DNA of 64,000 bases, taken from the NCBI GenBank assembly GCA_001725355.1, contig MEGD01000010.1:1-64000 (forward strand). Direction: 5' to 3'. Below, piece after piece: positions 54,318 to 63,761 of the stretch (positions are counted from its first letter, which is position 1; every line of letters starts with the position of its first letter). The notes beneath the pieces were generated by a model that saw only the letters and a program-made list of their open reading frames with translations, was not told where the DNA came from and made no database searches. The stretch is from Novosphingobium sp. SCN 66-18 (GTDB lineage Bacteria; Pseudomonadota; Alphaproteobacteria; Sphingomonadales; Sphingomonadaceae). The position numbers and the translations under genes are program-made.

Positions 54318-54593
54318 ATGCTTGGTGTTCTTGTCTCGCTGCTTTTTGCCGGTGCCGGCCTTCTGGCCATCGGTGCGATCGGGGCGACCGTAACCGCGCA
54401 AGCCGGCGCGGTGCGCGGCCTGTTGCGCCAGTCGCGTGCCGGCGTGGCGCACCGGGAATACTGCGTCAGCATCGTGTCGGACATGCCCGCAGCCGTGCCT
54501 GCGGCGGGATGCGGTCCGCGCCGTGCGCCGCTCCGCTCGATCAGGCGGACGGCGGAACGGCGGATCGCCCCTGCCCGCCGCGCAGCCGCCTGA
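54318..54593 (+). CDS. small one-helix membrane protein, probably SOS-induced
   Basis: This 91-aa protein has an N-terminal helix (VLVSLLFAGAGLLAIGAIGATV, residues ~4-25) with no cleavage site, so it is a signal-anchor, then a basic cytoplasmic tail ([25 protein letters not shown]). No family was recognised. It starts at ATG 54318 after AAAGG. The only plus-strand promoter upstream carries a LexA box, so it should be made after DNA damage. Small inner-membrane SOS proteins such as SidA and DidA of Caulobacter block division; a similar role is inference with no sequence similarity seen. Its last 53 bases overlap the convergent pssA end. Confidence 0.65.
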   Translation: MLGVLVSLLFAGAGLLAIGAIGATVTAQAGAVRGLLRQSRAGVAHREYCVSIVSDMPAAVPAAGCGPRRAPLRSIRRTAERRIAPARRAAA

Positions 54594-55404
54594 CGCGGGC
54601 ATAGCGCACCACACCCACCGGCACGAGCGCGAGATAGATCCCGCAGATACCCACCAGCGTCAACCACGGTTCGGTCAGCAGCGCGGCGATCACCAGCCCG
54701 AACAGCGCGATCACTTCCAGGCGGATGGCTCGGCGCGGGCGCAACGCGGTCCACCCCAGAGTGGCCATGTTGGATATCATCAGGAACGCGATCAGCGCCG
54801 CCCATACTCCGACGAATACCGGGTACCGGAATTCCTCGCGCCCGCTGGCAATCCACAGGTACAGCGGCAGCATGGCCAGCCCCGCACCTACGGGCGCCGG
54901 CACACCCGTCAGGAAACCGGCTGACTTATGCGGCTGGTCCGCCATGTCGATCCGGGCGTTGAAGCGGGCCAGCCGCAACGCGCAGCACACCGCCAGCGCC
55001 AGTGCGGCGAACCAGCCGAAGCGCGGTTCGGTCTGCAAAGACCACAGATAGAGGATCAGGGCGGGCGCGACGCCGAATGAAATCGCGTCCGACAGGCTGT
55101 CGAGTTCCGCACCGAAGCGCGACTGCGCCTTCATCATCCGCGCCACGCGCCCATCGATGCCATCGAGAATGCCGGCGACGATCACCGCCATCACGGCTCG
55201 CTCGAAATCCCCGTTGATGGCGAAGCGGATGCCGGTGAGCCCGGAACAGAGCGCGGCCGAGGTGATCGCGTTGGGCACCAGCGCGCGCAGGGTCAATCCG
55301 CGCGGCAGGCTGGTGCGACCGAAGTCCTCGCCGTCCGGCAGAGCTTCGCCGTTCACATCAAATGTCTCTTCGGGCTCCGCCGACGGCGCAGGCCCGGAGG
55401 TCAC
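54541..55404 (-). CDS. pssA: CDP-diacylglycerol-serine O-phosphatidyltransferase
   Basis: This 287-aa membrane enzyme makes phosphatidylserine. The CDP-alcohol phosphotransferase signature DG(x)2AR(x)8G(x)3D(x)3D is complete in [23 protein letters not shown], and about seven hydrophobic segments follow. It carries a 40-residue acidic N-terminal lead. The GTG at 55404 overlaps the psd stop (GTGA), so synthesis and decarboxylation of PS are coupled. It uses the CDP-DAG made by cdsA at 49 kb. Confidence 0.96.
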   Translation of the reverse strand: MTSGPAPSAEPEETFDVNGEALPDGEDFGRTSLPRGLTLRALVPNAITSAALCSGLTGIRFAINGDFERAVMAVIVAGILDGIDGRVARMMKAQSRFGAELDSLSDAISFGVAPALILYLWSLQTEPRFGWFAALALAVCCALRLARFNARIDMADQPHKSAGFLTGVPAPVGAGLAMLPLYLWIASGREEFRYPVFVGVWAALIAFLMISNMATLGWTALRPRRAIRLEVIALFGLVIAALLTEPWLTLVGICGIYLALVPVGVVRYARVRRLRGGQGRSAVPPSA

Positions 55405-56159
55405 TGGCTGACGCCCTCGATCATCGGCGCCTGCCCGATCTCGGCCAGTACGGTTTCGCCGGCGATCACCCGCTGCCCCATCAGCACCTTGGGTTCGGTG
55501 CCTTCGGGCAGATAGACATCGACGCGGCTGCCGAAGCGAATCAGGCCAACGCGCTGGCCGGCGGCAACGATGTCCCCGCCCTTCACGAACGGCACGATGC
55601 GCCGGGCGATCAGCCCCGCGATCTGTGTGAACCCGATCTGCACCCCGTCGCTGCGCTCCACCAGGAAATGCTGGCGCTCGTTCTCCTCGCTGGCCTTATC
55701 GAGATCGGCGTTGAGGAACTTGCCGGGGATATAGACCACGCGGCGGATCGTGCCGCCAATCGGCGACCGGTTGATGTGAACGTCGAACACGCTCATGAAA
55801 ATGGACACGCGCGTCACCGGCGTTTCCGCCATGCCTTTCGCGCCCGATCCGTCATCGGCGGTCAATTCGCGCGGCGGTGGCACCTTCTGGATCAGCGTGA
55901 TCAGGCCGTCGGCGGGCGAAACCACGAATCGGTCGTCGCGCGGCGTCACCCGCTGCGGATCGCGAAAGAAGGCAAGGATGCCGACGGTGAGGAACGCCAG
56001 CGGCCAGGCCAGCGTCTCCCACGCCATGACCGCACTGCCTAGGCTCAGCGCGGCGGAAACAAGCGCGAACTTGCGTCCTTCGGGATGAATGGATGGCCAG
56101 CTCCAGCCGGCGCTGCCGCGACCGCGGTTGTCAAGAATATCTCCGGGCATGGGGCTCAT
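55401..56159 (-). CDS. psd: phosphatidylserine decarboxylase, short (PSD-A) type
   Basis: This 252-aa pyruvoyl enzyme makes phosphatidylethanolamine. It has [33 protein letters not shown] and the self-cleavage Gly-Ser in [13 protein letters not shown], where Ser becomes the pyruvoyl group. Two hydrophobic stretches near the N-terminus (~35-65) anchor it. The short form lacks the N-terminal extension of E. coli Psd (322 aa). It is first of psd-pssA. Confidence 0.94.
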   Translation of the reverse strand: MSPMPGDILDNRGRGSAGWSWPSIHPEGRKFALVSAALSLGSAVMAWETLAWPLAFLTVGILAFFRDPQRVTPRDDRFVVSPADGLITLIQKVPPPRELTADDGSGAKGMAETPVTRVSIFMSVFDVHINRSPIGGTIRRVVYIPGKFLNADLDKASEENERQHFLVERSDGVQIGFTQIAGLIARRIVPFVKGGDIVAAGQRVGLIRFGSRVDVYLPEGTEPKVLMGQRVIAGETVLAEIGQAPMIEGVSQ

Positions 56160-56319
56160 CTACGGGTTGGCGCGCAAGGCGGCAAGGGCAGGTTCCGGGC
56201 AAGCGGTCCTGAGCGTGCCCGGTCATGTGAAAACGCCGCGATCGCGAACACGTCACGCGAACCGGGCATTAACCCCGGCTGCGGCGCTTCACGACCGGAT
56301 CGACGAGAAGAAGCAGCGG

Positions 56320-56405
56320 TGGTGGACAGGGCTAGATTCGAACTAGCGTACGCTTGCGCGGGCAGATTTACAGTCTGCTGCCTTTAACCACTCGGCCACC
56401 TGTCC
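56320..56405 (-). tRNA. tRNA-Tyr (GTA)
   Basis: The minus strand reads as an 86-base class II tRNA: acceptor GGACAGG/CCTGTCC with A73 and encoded CCA, D-arm GGCCGAGTGGTTAAAGGC, anticodon stem-loop GCAGACTGTAAATCTGC (GTA) and a long variable arm. The T-arm is CTAGTTCGAATCTAG-type. It stands alone, divergent from rlmB. Confidence 0.96.
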
Positions 56406-56584
56406 ACACCAGTGCTGCCGGTGCGAGGGTTCCCCGGATAACGGGTCCACCTCTGTTTGAGACCCCCGCGAAGGGGACGTCCGGCCGAGAGGCGGCCCCT
56501 TTGGCGAAGCATCGCTTGCCTGTCAATGGGGCGACTGGCAGGAGGCGCACGATATTTTCGCATTCCAGCATAAAGGTACTCTCC

Positions 56585-57427
56585 ATGGCCGCTCCCCACG
56601 ATCATCGCGAAGCCCGGCAAGACGGACAGCGCAAGGGCCGCGCCCTGCGCGGCCGCGCGGGGCGGATGCAGGGCGGACGGGGCAGCGGACGCGGGAGCCA
56701 GGGCACCGTGCGCCTGTGGGGCCGCCATGCGGTGGAAGCGGCGCTGACGAATCCCGATCGCGTGGCCAAGAAACTGTGGGGCACGCGCGAGGCGATCCAG
56801 GCGATGCTCGACGATCACGACGCCGAACTGCCCTCGTCGCTGCCGGTGGAGTATGCGCAGGCCGCCGATCTCGGCCGGCTGGTGGCGCGCGACGCGCCGC
56901 ACCAGGGCCTCGTGCTCGAATGCCTGCCGCTGGACGACGTGGCGCTGGACGACGTGCTGGACGAAGCGGACGGCCGGACGCTGGTGCTGCTCGATCAGGT
57001 CACCGATCCGCACAACGTGGGCGCCATCCTGCGCAGTTGTGCCGCATTCGGCGTGGCGGCGATCGTCACCCAGGATCGCCACGCTCCGCCCGAATCGGGC
57101 ACGCTGGCCAAATCGGCATCGGGCGCGTTGGAAACGGTGCCTTGGGTGCGTGTGGTGAACCTGGCCCGCGCGCTCGAAAGCATTGCCGAAGCCGGATACT
57201 GGCGGATCGGCCTTGACGGCGATGGCAAGGATGCCTTCCCGCAGGCGGTGCCCTCCGGGCCGGTCGCGCTCGTACTGGGGGCCGAGGGCGAAGGGCTTCG
57301 GCACAACGTGGCGCAGCATTGCGATTCGATCGCCCGCTTGCCGATCTCTTCGGCGATCGAAAGTCTCAACGTGTCCAACGCCGCCGCGATCGCGCTCTAT
57401 GCGATCGCCACGCGCACGACCGACTGA
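56585..57427 (+). CDS. rlmB: 23S rRNA 2'-O-methyltransferase RlmB (SPOUT family)
   Basis: This 280-aa methyltransferase is of the TrmH/SpoU class. The N-terminal ~40 residues are a basic Gly/Arg tail (GRAGRMQGGRGSGRGSQG), then the L30e-like substrate domain (VRLWGRHAVEAAL). The knotted catalytic domain has motifs 1 (TDPHNVGAILRSCAAFG), 2 (VLGAEGEGLRHNV) and 3 (IESLNVSNAAAIALY). RlmB makes Gm2251 in the P loop; other SpoU targets cannot be fully excluded. The ATG at 56585 is preferred since the upstream frame crosses tRNA-Tyr. Confidence 0.9.
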   Translation: MAAPHDHREARQDGQRKGRALRGRAGRMQGGRGSGRGSQGTVRLWGRHAVEAALTNPDRVAKKLWGTREAIQAMLDDHDAELPSSLPVEYAQAADLGRLVARDAPHQGLVLECLPLDDVALDDVLDEADGRTLVLLDQVTDPHNVGAILRSCAAFGVAAIVTQDRHAPPESGTLAKSASGALETVPWVRVVNLARALESIAEAGYWRIGLDGDGKDAFPQAVPSGPVALVLGAEGEGLRHNVAQHCDSIARLPISSAIESLNVSNAAAIALYAIATRTTD

Positions 57428-57444
57428 ACCCGAAGGAGCACATC

Positions 57445-58296
57445 GTGAGCACAAAGCGCCTGATCACCGGTACGCTGCTGGTGCTGGCATCGCTGGTACT
57501 GGCCGCCTGCATGTTGCTGCCCGGCAAGTTCGGATCGGACCTCACCCTTCACCGCGACGGCACGTTCAGCTTCACCTACAAGGGAGAGATTTTCCTGCTT
57601 CCGCTGTCGAAGCTGGCGCAGGACAAGCCGGCCGGCGCGGGCGAGAAGAAGCCGTTCACCCCTTCTCCCTGCCGGGATGAAGGCAGTCAGGCCAGCCGGC
57701 CCTGCACCAAGACCGAAGTCGACGCCCAGCGCGCCGCGTGGGACGTCGCGCAGTCCGGCGCACCGCAGCGCGACGCGGAGAACGAACGCATGGCCAAGGC
57801 GTGGCTCGGCGGGCTGGACCCGTCCGATCCGAAGGCGGCCGATGCGTTCGCGGAACGCCTGTCACGCCAGGCGGGCTGGAAATCGGTGATCAACCGCGGC
57901 GACGGACGGTTCGAAGTGGAATATGCCGTCAGCGGACGGCTCGACCACGATTTCAGCTTTCCCATGATCGAACGGATGCCGGCGGTGGTGCCCTTCGTCA
58001 CGATGATCCGCCGCACCGATGGCAGCGTGCGGATCGACGCCCCCGCCTTTGCCAGCAGCGCCTCGGCATCCCCGCTCATGGCGATGCTGGCGGAAGTGGC
58101 CAAGGACAAGGCCAAGGGCAGTGAAAGCCCCCTGCCGCAGATGGACGGCACGTTCACGCTGCATACCGACGGCGCGATCCTGGCGAATAACACCGACGAA
58201 GGCGCCCGGCCCGATCCGGCGGGGCAGCGGCTGGACTGGAAAGTCGATGTCCGGACGGCCGCGATGCCAACGGCACTGATCCGGCTCGATCGATAA
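57445..58296 (+). CDS. lipoprotein of unknown function
   Basis: This 283-aa protein has a lipoprotein signal (LLVLASLVLAACMLL, lipidated Cys near residue 22). The mature region starts LPGKFGSDLTLHRDGTFSFTYKGEI and has no recognised enzyme motif. A central Cys pair (PSPCRDEGSQASRPC) could form a disulfide. The start is GTG 57445 with the strong site AAGGAG. It lies 17 bases after rlmB and is probably co-transcribed. Similar lipoproteins exist in sphingomonads without known role. Confidence 0.75.
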   Translation: MSTKRLITGTLLVLASLVLAACMLLPGKFGSDLTLHRDGTFSFTYKGEIFLLPLSKLAQDKPAGAGEKKPFTPSPCRDEGSQASRPCTKTEVDAQRAAWDVAQSGAPQRDAENERMAKAWLGGLDPSDPKAADAFAERLSRQAGWKSVINRGDGRFEVEYAVSGRLDHDFSFPMIERMPAVVPFVTMIRRTDGSVRIDAPAFASSASASPLMAMLAEVAKDKAKGSESPLPQMDGTFTLHTDGAILANNTDEGARPDPAGQRLDWKVDVRTAAMPTALIRLDR

Positions 58297-58313
58297 GCTT
58301 CACCCCAAAAAAG

Positions 58314-58349
58314 AAAAACCGCGCCGATCGCATGACCGGCGCGGTTTTT
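58314..58349. terminator. bidirectional rho-independent terminator
   Basis: AAAAACCGCGCCG (58314-58326) pairs with CGGCGCGGTTTTT (58337-58349) around a 10-base loop. It serves the lipoprotein gene on the plus strand and, 75 bases past its stop, hupB on the minus strand. Confidence 0.9.
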
Positions 58350-58423
58350 CTGTGCTCGGACTTCCAGCAACGGCCAGGCTTCTGCCGGCGCGACCCGTTC
58401 GCGCCAGGCGGCCCGGCTCGTTA

Positions 58424-58696
58424 TCAGTTCACCGCGTCCTTCAGGCCCTTGCCGGCCTTGAACTTCGGCTGCGACGAGGCCTTGATCGACATCGGCTCAC
58501 CCGTGCGCGGGTTACGGCCGGTCGAAGCCTTGCGCTTGGCGACCGAGAACGTGCCAAAACCGACCAGACGCACTTCGTCGCCCTTCGAGAGCGCCCCAGA
58601 GATGGAATCGAAAACGGCTTCCACCGCCTTCGTGGCATCACCTTTTGAGAGGCCGCTGGCATCGGCGACAGCGCTGATCAAATCGTTTTTGTTCAT
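58424..58696 (-). CDS. hupB: DNA-binding protein HU
   Basis: This 90-aa nucleoid protein starts MNKNDLISAVADASGLSKGDATKAVE. It has the VRLVGFGTFSVAKRKAS core and the DNA-bending arm with RNPRTGEPMSIKAS. It is complete. The ATG at 58696 follows AGGGGG. It follows lon on the same strand, as in many Proteobacteria, with a terminator-like hairpin between. Confidence 0.97.
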   Translation of the reverse strand: MNKNDLISAVADASGLSKGDATKAVEAVFDSISGALSKGDEVRLVGFGTFSVAKRKASTGRNPRTGEPMSIKASSQPKFKAGKGLKDAVN

Positions 58697-58844
58697 TGCG
58701 GAACCCCCTACCTTTTCTTGGGAAAACTGCGGTTTCGGAATCGCCTTTCGGGTGCGCGGGAATTGAGCGGAGAAAGAATCCGCTGTCAAAGACAAAAGCA
58801 ACGAGAAACGTTGAATTTGTCTCAAAAACCAACGCATTTCCCGC

Positions 58845-58879
58845 AAAAGGAAAGGCGCACCCCCATGCGGAGATGCGCC
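58845..58879 (-). terminator. lon: probable lon terminator
   Basis: On the minus strand GGCGCA and TGCGCC (58874-58879 with 58854-58859) form a 6-bp stem, followed by TTTCCTTTTGC. The hairpin lies 42 bases past the lon stop. Confidence 0.5.
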
Positions 58880-58921
58880 CCTTGGTAATTGCGGGTTCCC
58901 GGACGTCCCCGAAGGAGACCG

Positions 58922-61327
58922 TCAGTGCGCGGTGGTGGAGGCCGGCTGCCCGCCCACGGCGGCTCCCGGCTGGCTCGCCAGATCATCCGCCTCGGTCCAC
59001 TCGATCGGCTCCAGCGGCCCCGCCAGTGCCAGCGCAAGCACCTCGTCCACGTGCTTTACCGGAACGATCTCAAGCCCTTCGCGGATGTTGGCCGGAATCT
59101 CGGCCAGATCCTTGCGGTTCTCTTCCGGGATCAGCACGGTCTTGATGCCACCGCGCAGCGCGGCAAGCAGCTTTTCCTTGAGACCGCCGATCGCCAGCAC
59201 GCGCCCGCGCAGCGTCACCTCGCCGGTCATCGCCACGTCCGCGCGGACGGGGATGCCGGCCAGGGTCGAAACCATCGCGGTGACCATGCCGATGCCCGCG
59301 CTCGGCCCGTCCTTGGGCACCGCGCCTTCGGGCAAGTGGATGTGCAGGTCCTTGCGTGCGAAAATCGAAGGCTTGATGCCATAGGCCGGGCTGCGCGCCT
59401 TGACGAAGCTGAACGCCATCTGGACGCTCTCACTCATCACCTCTCCCAGCTTGCCGGTCGTGCGCACGCCACCCTTGCCGGGCACCGTCACGCTTTCGAT
59501 CGTCAGCAGTTCGCCGCCCACTTCGGTCCATGCCAGCCCGGTTACCGCGCCGACCTGGTTTTCCTCGTCGGAAACGCCATGGCGGAACTTGCGCACACCG
59601 GCATAGTCGGCGAGGTTTTCGGGCGTCACGGAGACGGCCTTGGCCTTGCCTTCCAGAATCTGGCGCAGCGATTTGCGCGCCAGCCGGGCGATCTCGCGCT
59701 CCAGCGTACGCACGCCGGCCTCGCGGGTGTAATAGCGGATAAGGTCGCGCAGCCCGGGTTCGGTCAGTTCGAACTCGCCCTTCTTCAACCCATGCGCCTC
59801 GACCTGCTTGCCCACCAGATGACGCTGCGCGATCTCGACCTTCTCGTCCTCGGTATAGCCTTCGAGCCGGATGATCTCCATGCGATCGAGCAGCGGCTGC
59901 GGCAGGTTGAGGCTGTTCGCGGTGCAGACGAACATCACGTCCGACAGGTCCACGTCGAGTTCGAGGTAGTGATCCTGGAACTTCGCGTTCTGTTCGGGGT
60001 CGAGCACTTCCAGCAGAGCAGACGCCGGATCGCCACGGAAATCCTGCCCCAGCTTGTCGATCTCGTCGAGCAGGAACAGCGGATTGGAGGTGCCGGCCTT
60101 GCGCAGATTGGTTACGATCTTGCCCGGCAGCGAGCCGATATAGGTGCGCCGGTGGCCGCGAATCTCCGCCTCGTCGCGCACGCCGCCCAGCGACTGGCGC
60201 ACGAACTGGCGCCCGGTGGCCTTGGCGATCGACTTGCCCAGCGAGGTCTTGCCCACGCCCGGAGGGCCAACGAGGCACAGGATCGGCCCCTTCAGCTTGT
60301 TGGTGCGCGCCTGCACGGCGAGATATTCGACGATCCGGTCCTTGACCTTGTCGAGCGCGTAGTGATCCGCATCGAGCACCGACTGCGCCGCCGCGATGTC
60401 TTTCTTCAGCTTGCTGCGCTTGCCCCACGGCAGGCCCAGCAACACGTCGAGGTAATTGCGGATGACCGTGGCCTCGGCGCTCATCGGCTGCATGGTCTTG
60501 AGCTTCTTCAGCTCCGCCTGCGCCTTGGCGCGCGCTTCCTTGGGCAGCTTGAGCCGATCGATCTTGTCCTGCAGTTCCTGAATCTCGTTGGCTTCGCCAT
60601 CGTCGCTGCCGCCGAGTTCGGACTGGATCGCCTTCAACTGTTCGTTGAGGTAATATTCGCGCTGCGTCTTCTCCATCTGCCGCTTCACGCGGCCACGGAT
60701 CTTCCGTTCGACCTGGAGCACGCCGAGTTCGCCTTCCATGAAGGAAAGCACCATCTCGAGCCGCTTGAGCGGATCGTTCTCGGACAGCAGCGCCTGCTTG
60801 TCGGACACCTTGGCCGCGATCTGGCCGGCCACCGCGTCGGCAAGCTGGCCCGCCTCGGTGATTTCACCCAGCTGGCCGGCGGCATCGGGCGAAAGCTTCT
60901 TCGACAGCTTGGCATATTCGCCGAACTGTTCGACCACCTGACGCATCATCGCCTCGATCTCGGTGCTTTCCGCCTCAACCGCTCCGATCGTCTCGACCTG
61001 CGCCATCAGCACTTCGCCGTTGGCGCCGGTTTCGGGGGTCAGCGCTTCCAGCCGCGCGCGGCTCGTGCCTTCGACCAGCACACGCACGGTGCCATCGGGC
61101 AGCTTCAGCAGCTGCAGCACCTTGGCGATCACGCCGGTATCGTACAGGTCGTCGCGATCGGGATCGTCGCAGCCGGGATCGAGCTGCGCGAGCAGGAAAA
61201 TATCGCGTTCGCCCGCCATGGCGGCTTCCAGCGCCGCGACCGACTTCGCGCGACCGACGAACAGGGGCACGACCATGCCCGGAAAGACAACAATGTCGCG
61301 CAGGGGAAGCAAGGGGTACAGATTCAT
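58922..61327 (-). CDS. lon: ATP-dependent protease La (Lon)
   Basis: This 801-aa cytoplasmic AAA+ protease degrades misfolded and regulatory proteins. The substrate-binding N domain covers 1-~300 ([25 protein letters not shown]). The ATPase has Walker [14 protein letters not shown] and Walker [10 protein letters not shown]. The protease domain has Ser676 in [11 protein letters not shown] and Lys719 in GGLKEKLL. I place the start at ATG 61327; TTG 61333 adds two residues without a better site. It precedes hupB. Confidence 0.97.
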   Translation of the reverse strand: MNLYPLLPLRDIVVFPGMVVPLFVGRAKSVAALEAAMAGERDIFLLAQLDPGCDDPDRDDLYDTGVIAKVLQLLKLPDGTVRVLVEGTSRARLEALTPETGANGEVLMAQVETIGAVEAESTEIEAMMRQVVEQFGEYAKLSKKLSPDAAGQLGEITEAGQLADAVAGQIAAKVSDKQALLSENDPLKRLEMVLSFMEGELGVLQVERKIRGRVKRQMEKTQREYYLNEQLKAIQSELGGSDDGEANEIQELQDKIDRLKLPKEARAKAQAELKKLKTMQPMSAEATVIRNYLDVLLGLPWGKRSKLKKDIAAAQSVLDADHYALDKVKDRIVEYLAVQARTNKLKGPILCLVGPPGVGKTSLGKSIAKATGRQFVRQSLGGVRDEAEIRGHRRTYIGSLPGKIVTNLRKAGTSNPLFLLDEIDKLGQDFRGDPASALLEVLDPEQNAKFQDHYLELDVDLSDVMFVCTANSLNLPQPLLDRMEIIRLEGYTEDEKVEIAQRHLVGKQVEAHGLKKGEFELTEPGLRDLIRYYTREAGVRTLEREIARLARKSLRQILEGKAKAVSVTPENLADYAGVRKFRHGVSDEENQVGAVTGLAWTEVGGELLTIESVTVPGKGGVRTTGKLGEVMSESVQMAFSFVKARSPAYGIKPSIFARKDLHIHLPEGAVPKDGPSAGIGMVTAMVSTLAGIPVRADVAMTGEVTLRGRVLAIGGLKEKLLAALRGGIKTVLIPEENRKDLAEIPANIREGLEIVPVKHVDEVLALALAGPLEPIEWTEADDLASQPGAAVGGQPASTTAH

Positions 61328-61494
61328 CAGCAACTTTTCCGTCTGTCCCGGATCAGGGCGCCGGGTTTGAGCAGGATATGGGAGGGCATTCCCGCGCCCG
61401 CAATGGCAAAACGCATAACGGCTGTGGATCGGTGCTTTTCAGCCACTCCGCGCATTCCGTCCACGCCGGCCTGCAATGACAAGGTCAACGCGCT

Positions 61495-62481
61495 TCATCC
61501 TTCGGGCAGCAGCACCGCCGCGCCCTGCAGTGCGCCCGAACGCAGCCGGGCCAAAGCCGCGTTGGCCTGCGCCAGCGGGAAGCGTTCGGTCACGGAACGG
61601 ATGCCGGCTTGCTCCGCCACCGCGAAGAACGAGACGCCATCCTCGCGCGTCAGGTTGGCGACGGACAGGATCTGCCGCTCCTCCCACAGGTCGGCATAGG
61701 GAAAGGCGGGAATGTCGCTCATGTGGATGCCGGCGCAAACCACGCGCCCGCCCTTCCGCACCGCCTTGAGCGCCTGCGGCACCAGATCGCCCACCGGTGC
61801 GAAGATCAGCGCGGCGTCGAGCGGTTCGGGCGGCATCTCGTCCGATCCGCCGGCCCAGGCGCAGCCGAGCGAGCGGGCAAAGGCCTGCCCCGCCACATCG
61901 CCGGGTTTGGTGAAGCCTTGGACCGTCCGCCCCTGCCAGACCGCCACTTGCGCCAGGATATGCGCCGCCGCTCCGAAGCCGTAGAGGCCGATCACCTTCC
62001 CCTCGCCCGCCAGCCGCAACGCGCGCCAGCCGATCAGACCGGCGCACAGCAGCGGCGCGGCCTCCACGTCTGAAAAGCGATCAGGCAGCGCGAAGCAGAA
62101 ATGCGCGTCCGCCACAGTATGCGTGGCATAGCCTCCGTCGCGCGTGGCTCCGGTGAACGCGGGCGCATCGCACAGGTTCTCGCGCCCGCCGGTACAATAG
62201 GGGCATGTTCCGCAGGTATGGCCGAGCCAGGGCACGCCCACGCGCTGGCCCACGGCAAACCCTGTCACGCCTTCGCCCAGCGCCAGAACCCGCCCAACGA
62301 TCTCATGCCCCGGGATGACAGGATAGCGCGCCTTCACCTCGCCATCGAGGACGTGAAGGTCCGTTCGGCACACGCCACAGGCGCCTACCGCGATCAGCAG
62401 TTCGTTCGGGCCGGGCGCGGGAACCGCCCGTTCGATGCGCCTGAGCGGACGCCCCGGCGCCTCGATCTCCATCGCAACCAT
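61495..62481 (-). CDS. zinc-dependent alcohol dehydrogenase (MDR family)
   Basis: This 328-aa oxidoreductase has the catalytic zinc Cys in GACGVCRTDLHV and His in PVIPGHEIVGRV. The structural zinc set CGTCPYCTGGRENLC is present, and cofactor motif GLYGFGAAAH replaces GxGxxG. Its start MVAMEIEAPGRPL matches AdhP-type enzymes. GTG 62523 (adds NNPVDGPVDKSET) would overlap the HdeD stop by 4 bases and is an alternative. The true substrate is unknown; AdhA-type short-chain alcohol oxidation is likely. Confidence 0.88.
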   Translation of the reverse strand: MVAMEIEAPGRPLRRIERAVPAPGPNELLIAVGACGVCRTDLHVLDGEVKARYPVIPGHEIVGRVLALGEGVTGFAVGQRVGVPWLGHTCGTCPYCTGGRENLCDAPAFTGATRDGGYATHTVADAHFCFALPDRFSDVEAAPLLCAGLIGWRALRLAGEGKVIGLYGFGAAAHILAQVAVWQGRTVQGFTKPGDVAGQAFARSLGCAWAGGSDEMPPEPLDAALIFAPVGDLVPQALKAVRKGGRVVCAGIHMSDIPAFPYADLWEERQILSVANLTREDGVSFFAVAEQAGIRSVTERFPLAQANAALARLRSGALQGAAVLLPEG

Positions 62482-62519
62482 GGTCTCAGACTTGTCCACG
62501 GGTCCATCCACAGGGTTAT

Positions 62520-63080
62520 TCACAGGCGGACGGCTCGCAAGGCAAAACCAGCGAGCAGCAGCATGAAGCCCTGCAGGAACAGGTCCACTGCCAGCACCAG
62601 CCCCAGCACCCAGATCGTGTTCCACGGCCAGCCGAGCGCCAGCATCAGGGCCACGCCGATGCTGACGAGGCCGGAGAGCAGCAGCCAGCCCCACCCCCGC
62701 TCGCGCGCGGCGAACGCAACATAGGCGCGCACCAGCCCCGATGCGGCAAGGCTCGCCGCCAGCAGCAGGGTCAGCACGCCGGCCGCGAACAGCGGGTCGG
62801 CCAGCGTGACGAGCGCCGCGCCAATGTAGAACAGGCCCGAGAGCGCCCACCACCATGTCCGCCCCGGGCGCCGCACGCCGAAAGCATGGACAAGCTGGAA
62901 CACGCCGCCCGCAAACATCATGACGCCCACGGTGATGGTCGCGGCCAACGTCGCGAACATCAGGTTCGCCGACGCGAGCGCGCCAAGCATGGCCAGCACC
63001 ACGCCCACGCCCACAAACCATCCCCAAGCCCGGCCGGGGCGGTCATCGACAATCAGACTGCTGCCTATGATCTGTGTCAT
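62520..63080 (-). CDS. HdeD-family (DUF308) membrane protein
   Basis: This 186-aa protein has six regularly spaced hydrophobic segments in three duplicated pairs, as in HdeD. Features include LASANLMFATLAATITVGVMMFAGG, ALSGLFYIGAALVTLADP and LLSGLVSIGVALMLALGWPW. E. coli HdeD protects from acid at high cell density; homologues are otherwise uncharacterised. It overlaps or abuts the zinc alcohol dehydrogenase, so the two are probably co-transcribed. Confidence 0.85.
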   Translation of the reverse strand: MTQIIGSSLIVDDRPGRAWGWFVGVGVVLAMLGALASANLMFATLAATITVGVMMFAGGVFQLVHAFGVRRPGRTWWWALSGLFYIGAALVTLADPLFAAGVLTLLLAASLAASGLVRAYVAFAARERGWGWLLLSGLVSIGVALMLALGWPWNTIWVLGLVLAVDLFLQGFMLLLAGFALRAVRL

Positions 63081-63254
63081 GCAAAGCGGCTCCCGATGCG
63101 GTGATACGGCGAATCCGAAGGCCGCATCCTAGCAGCTTTTTCCCCGGTGGCGTTGGCATCGATCAAAAGGGCGGCAGCCATGCCGCGAGCGCCTGCGCGG
63201 AAACGAAAGCGGCGGGTTGTCTGGCCTGCCCGCCGGTGGCATCGTTGCCCCGCC

Positions 63255-63725
63255 ATGCAGCGCATCACCATATCCGTCGACGAAACCCTTGCCACCTCGC
63301 TGGACAGCATGGCGCGCGAGAAAGGCTATGCCAGCCGTTCGGAGGCGGTGCGCGATCTGGTGCGCGGCGGGCTGGAACAGTGGCACGGCGAAGCGCACAC
63401 GGGGGAGCATTGCGTCGCCAACCTGTCGTATGTGGTGGAGCATCGCGTGCGCGCGCTGCCGCAACGGCTGGCGGAAATGCAGCACGCCCACCACGATCTT
63501 GTCGCCGCGCGGACCACGGTGTTCCTCGATCACTACCACAGCCTGGAAAGCGTGATCCTGAAAGGCCCGACGCAAGCGGTTCGGGCCTTCGCCGATGCGG
63601 TCCGGTCGGAACGCGGCGTGCGGTTCGGCGCGGTCAACCTGCTGCGCGTGCAACCCGACGACACGCATAACCATGCCGACGACCACGTCCATCACGGCCG
63701 CAAGCACCTGTCACCGACACTATAG
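63255..63725 (+). CDS. NikR-family ribbon-helix-helix regulator with altered metal site
   Basis: This 156-aa regulator has the NikR layout: ribbon-helix-helix domain (MQRITISVDETLATSLDSMA, YASRSEAVRDLVRGGLEQ) and ACT-like domain (LSYVVEHRVRALPQRLAEMQHAHHDL, RAFADAVRSERGVRFG). Against E. coli NikR the nickel ligands H87, H89 and C95 are Thr88, Phe90 and Ser96; only H76 (His77) is kept. A His-rich tail (DDTHNHADDHVHHGRKH) follows and may supply new ligands. It therefore may sense another metal or none. No nickel transporter lies next to it. The ATG at 63255 fits the family start MQR. Confidence 0.85.
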   Translation: MQRITISVDETLATSLDSMAREKGYASRSEAVRDLVRGGLEQWHGEAHTGEHCVANLSYVVEHRVRALPQRLAEMQHAHHDLVAARTTVFLDHYHSLESVILKGPTQAVRAFADAVRSERGVRFGAVNLLRVQPDDTHNHADDHVHHGRKHLSPTL

Positions 63726-63761
63726 GCGGGCCGATCCAGTCCCTGTTGACCGCGCCGCGCT

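Noticed and set aside
58889-61699. A 936-aa open frame antisense to lon
   Set aside because: High GC keeps stop codons rare in the frame opposite a real gene. The protein is Arg/His/Leu-rich with no domains, while lon on the other strand is complete.
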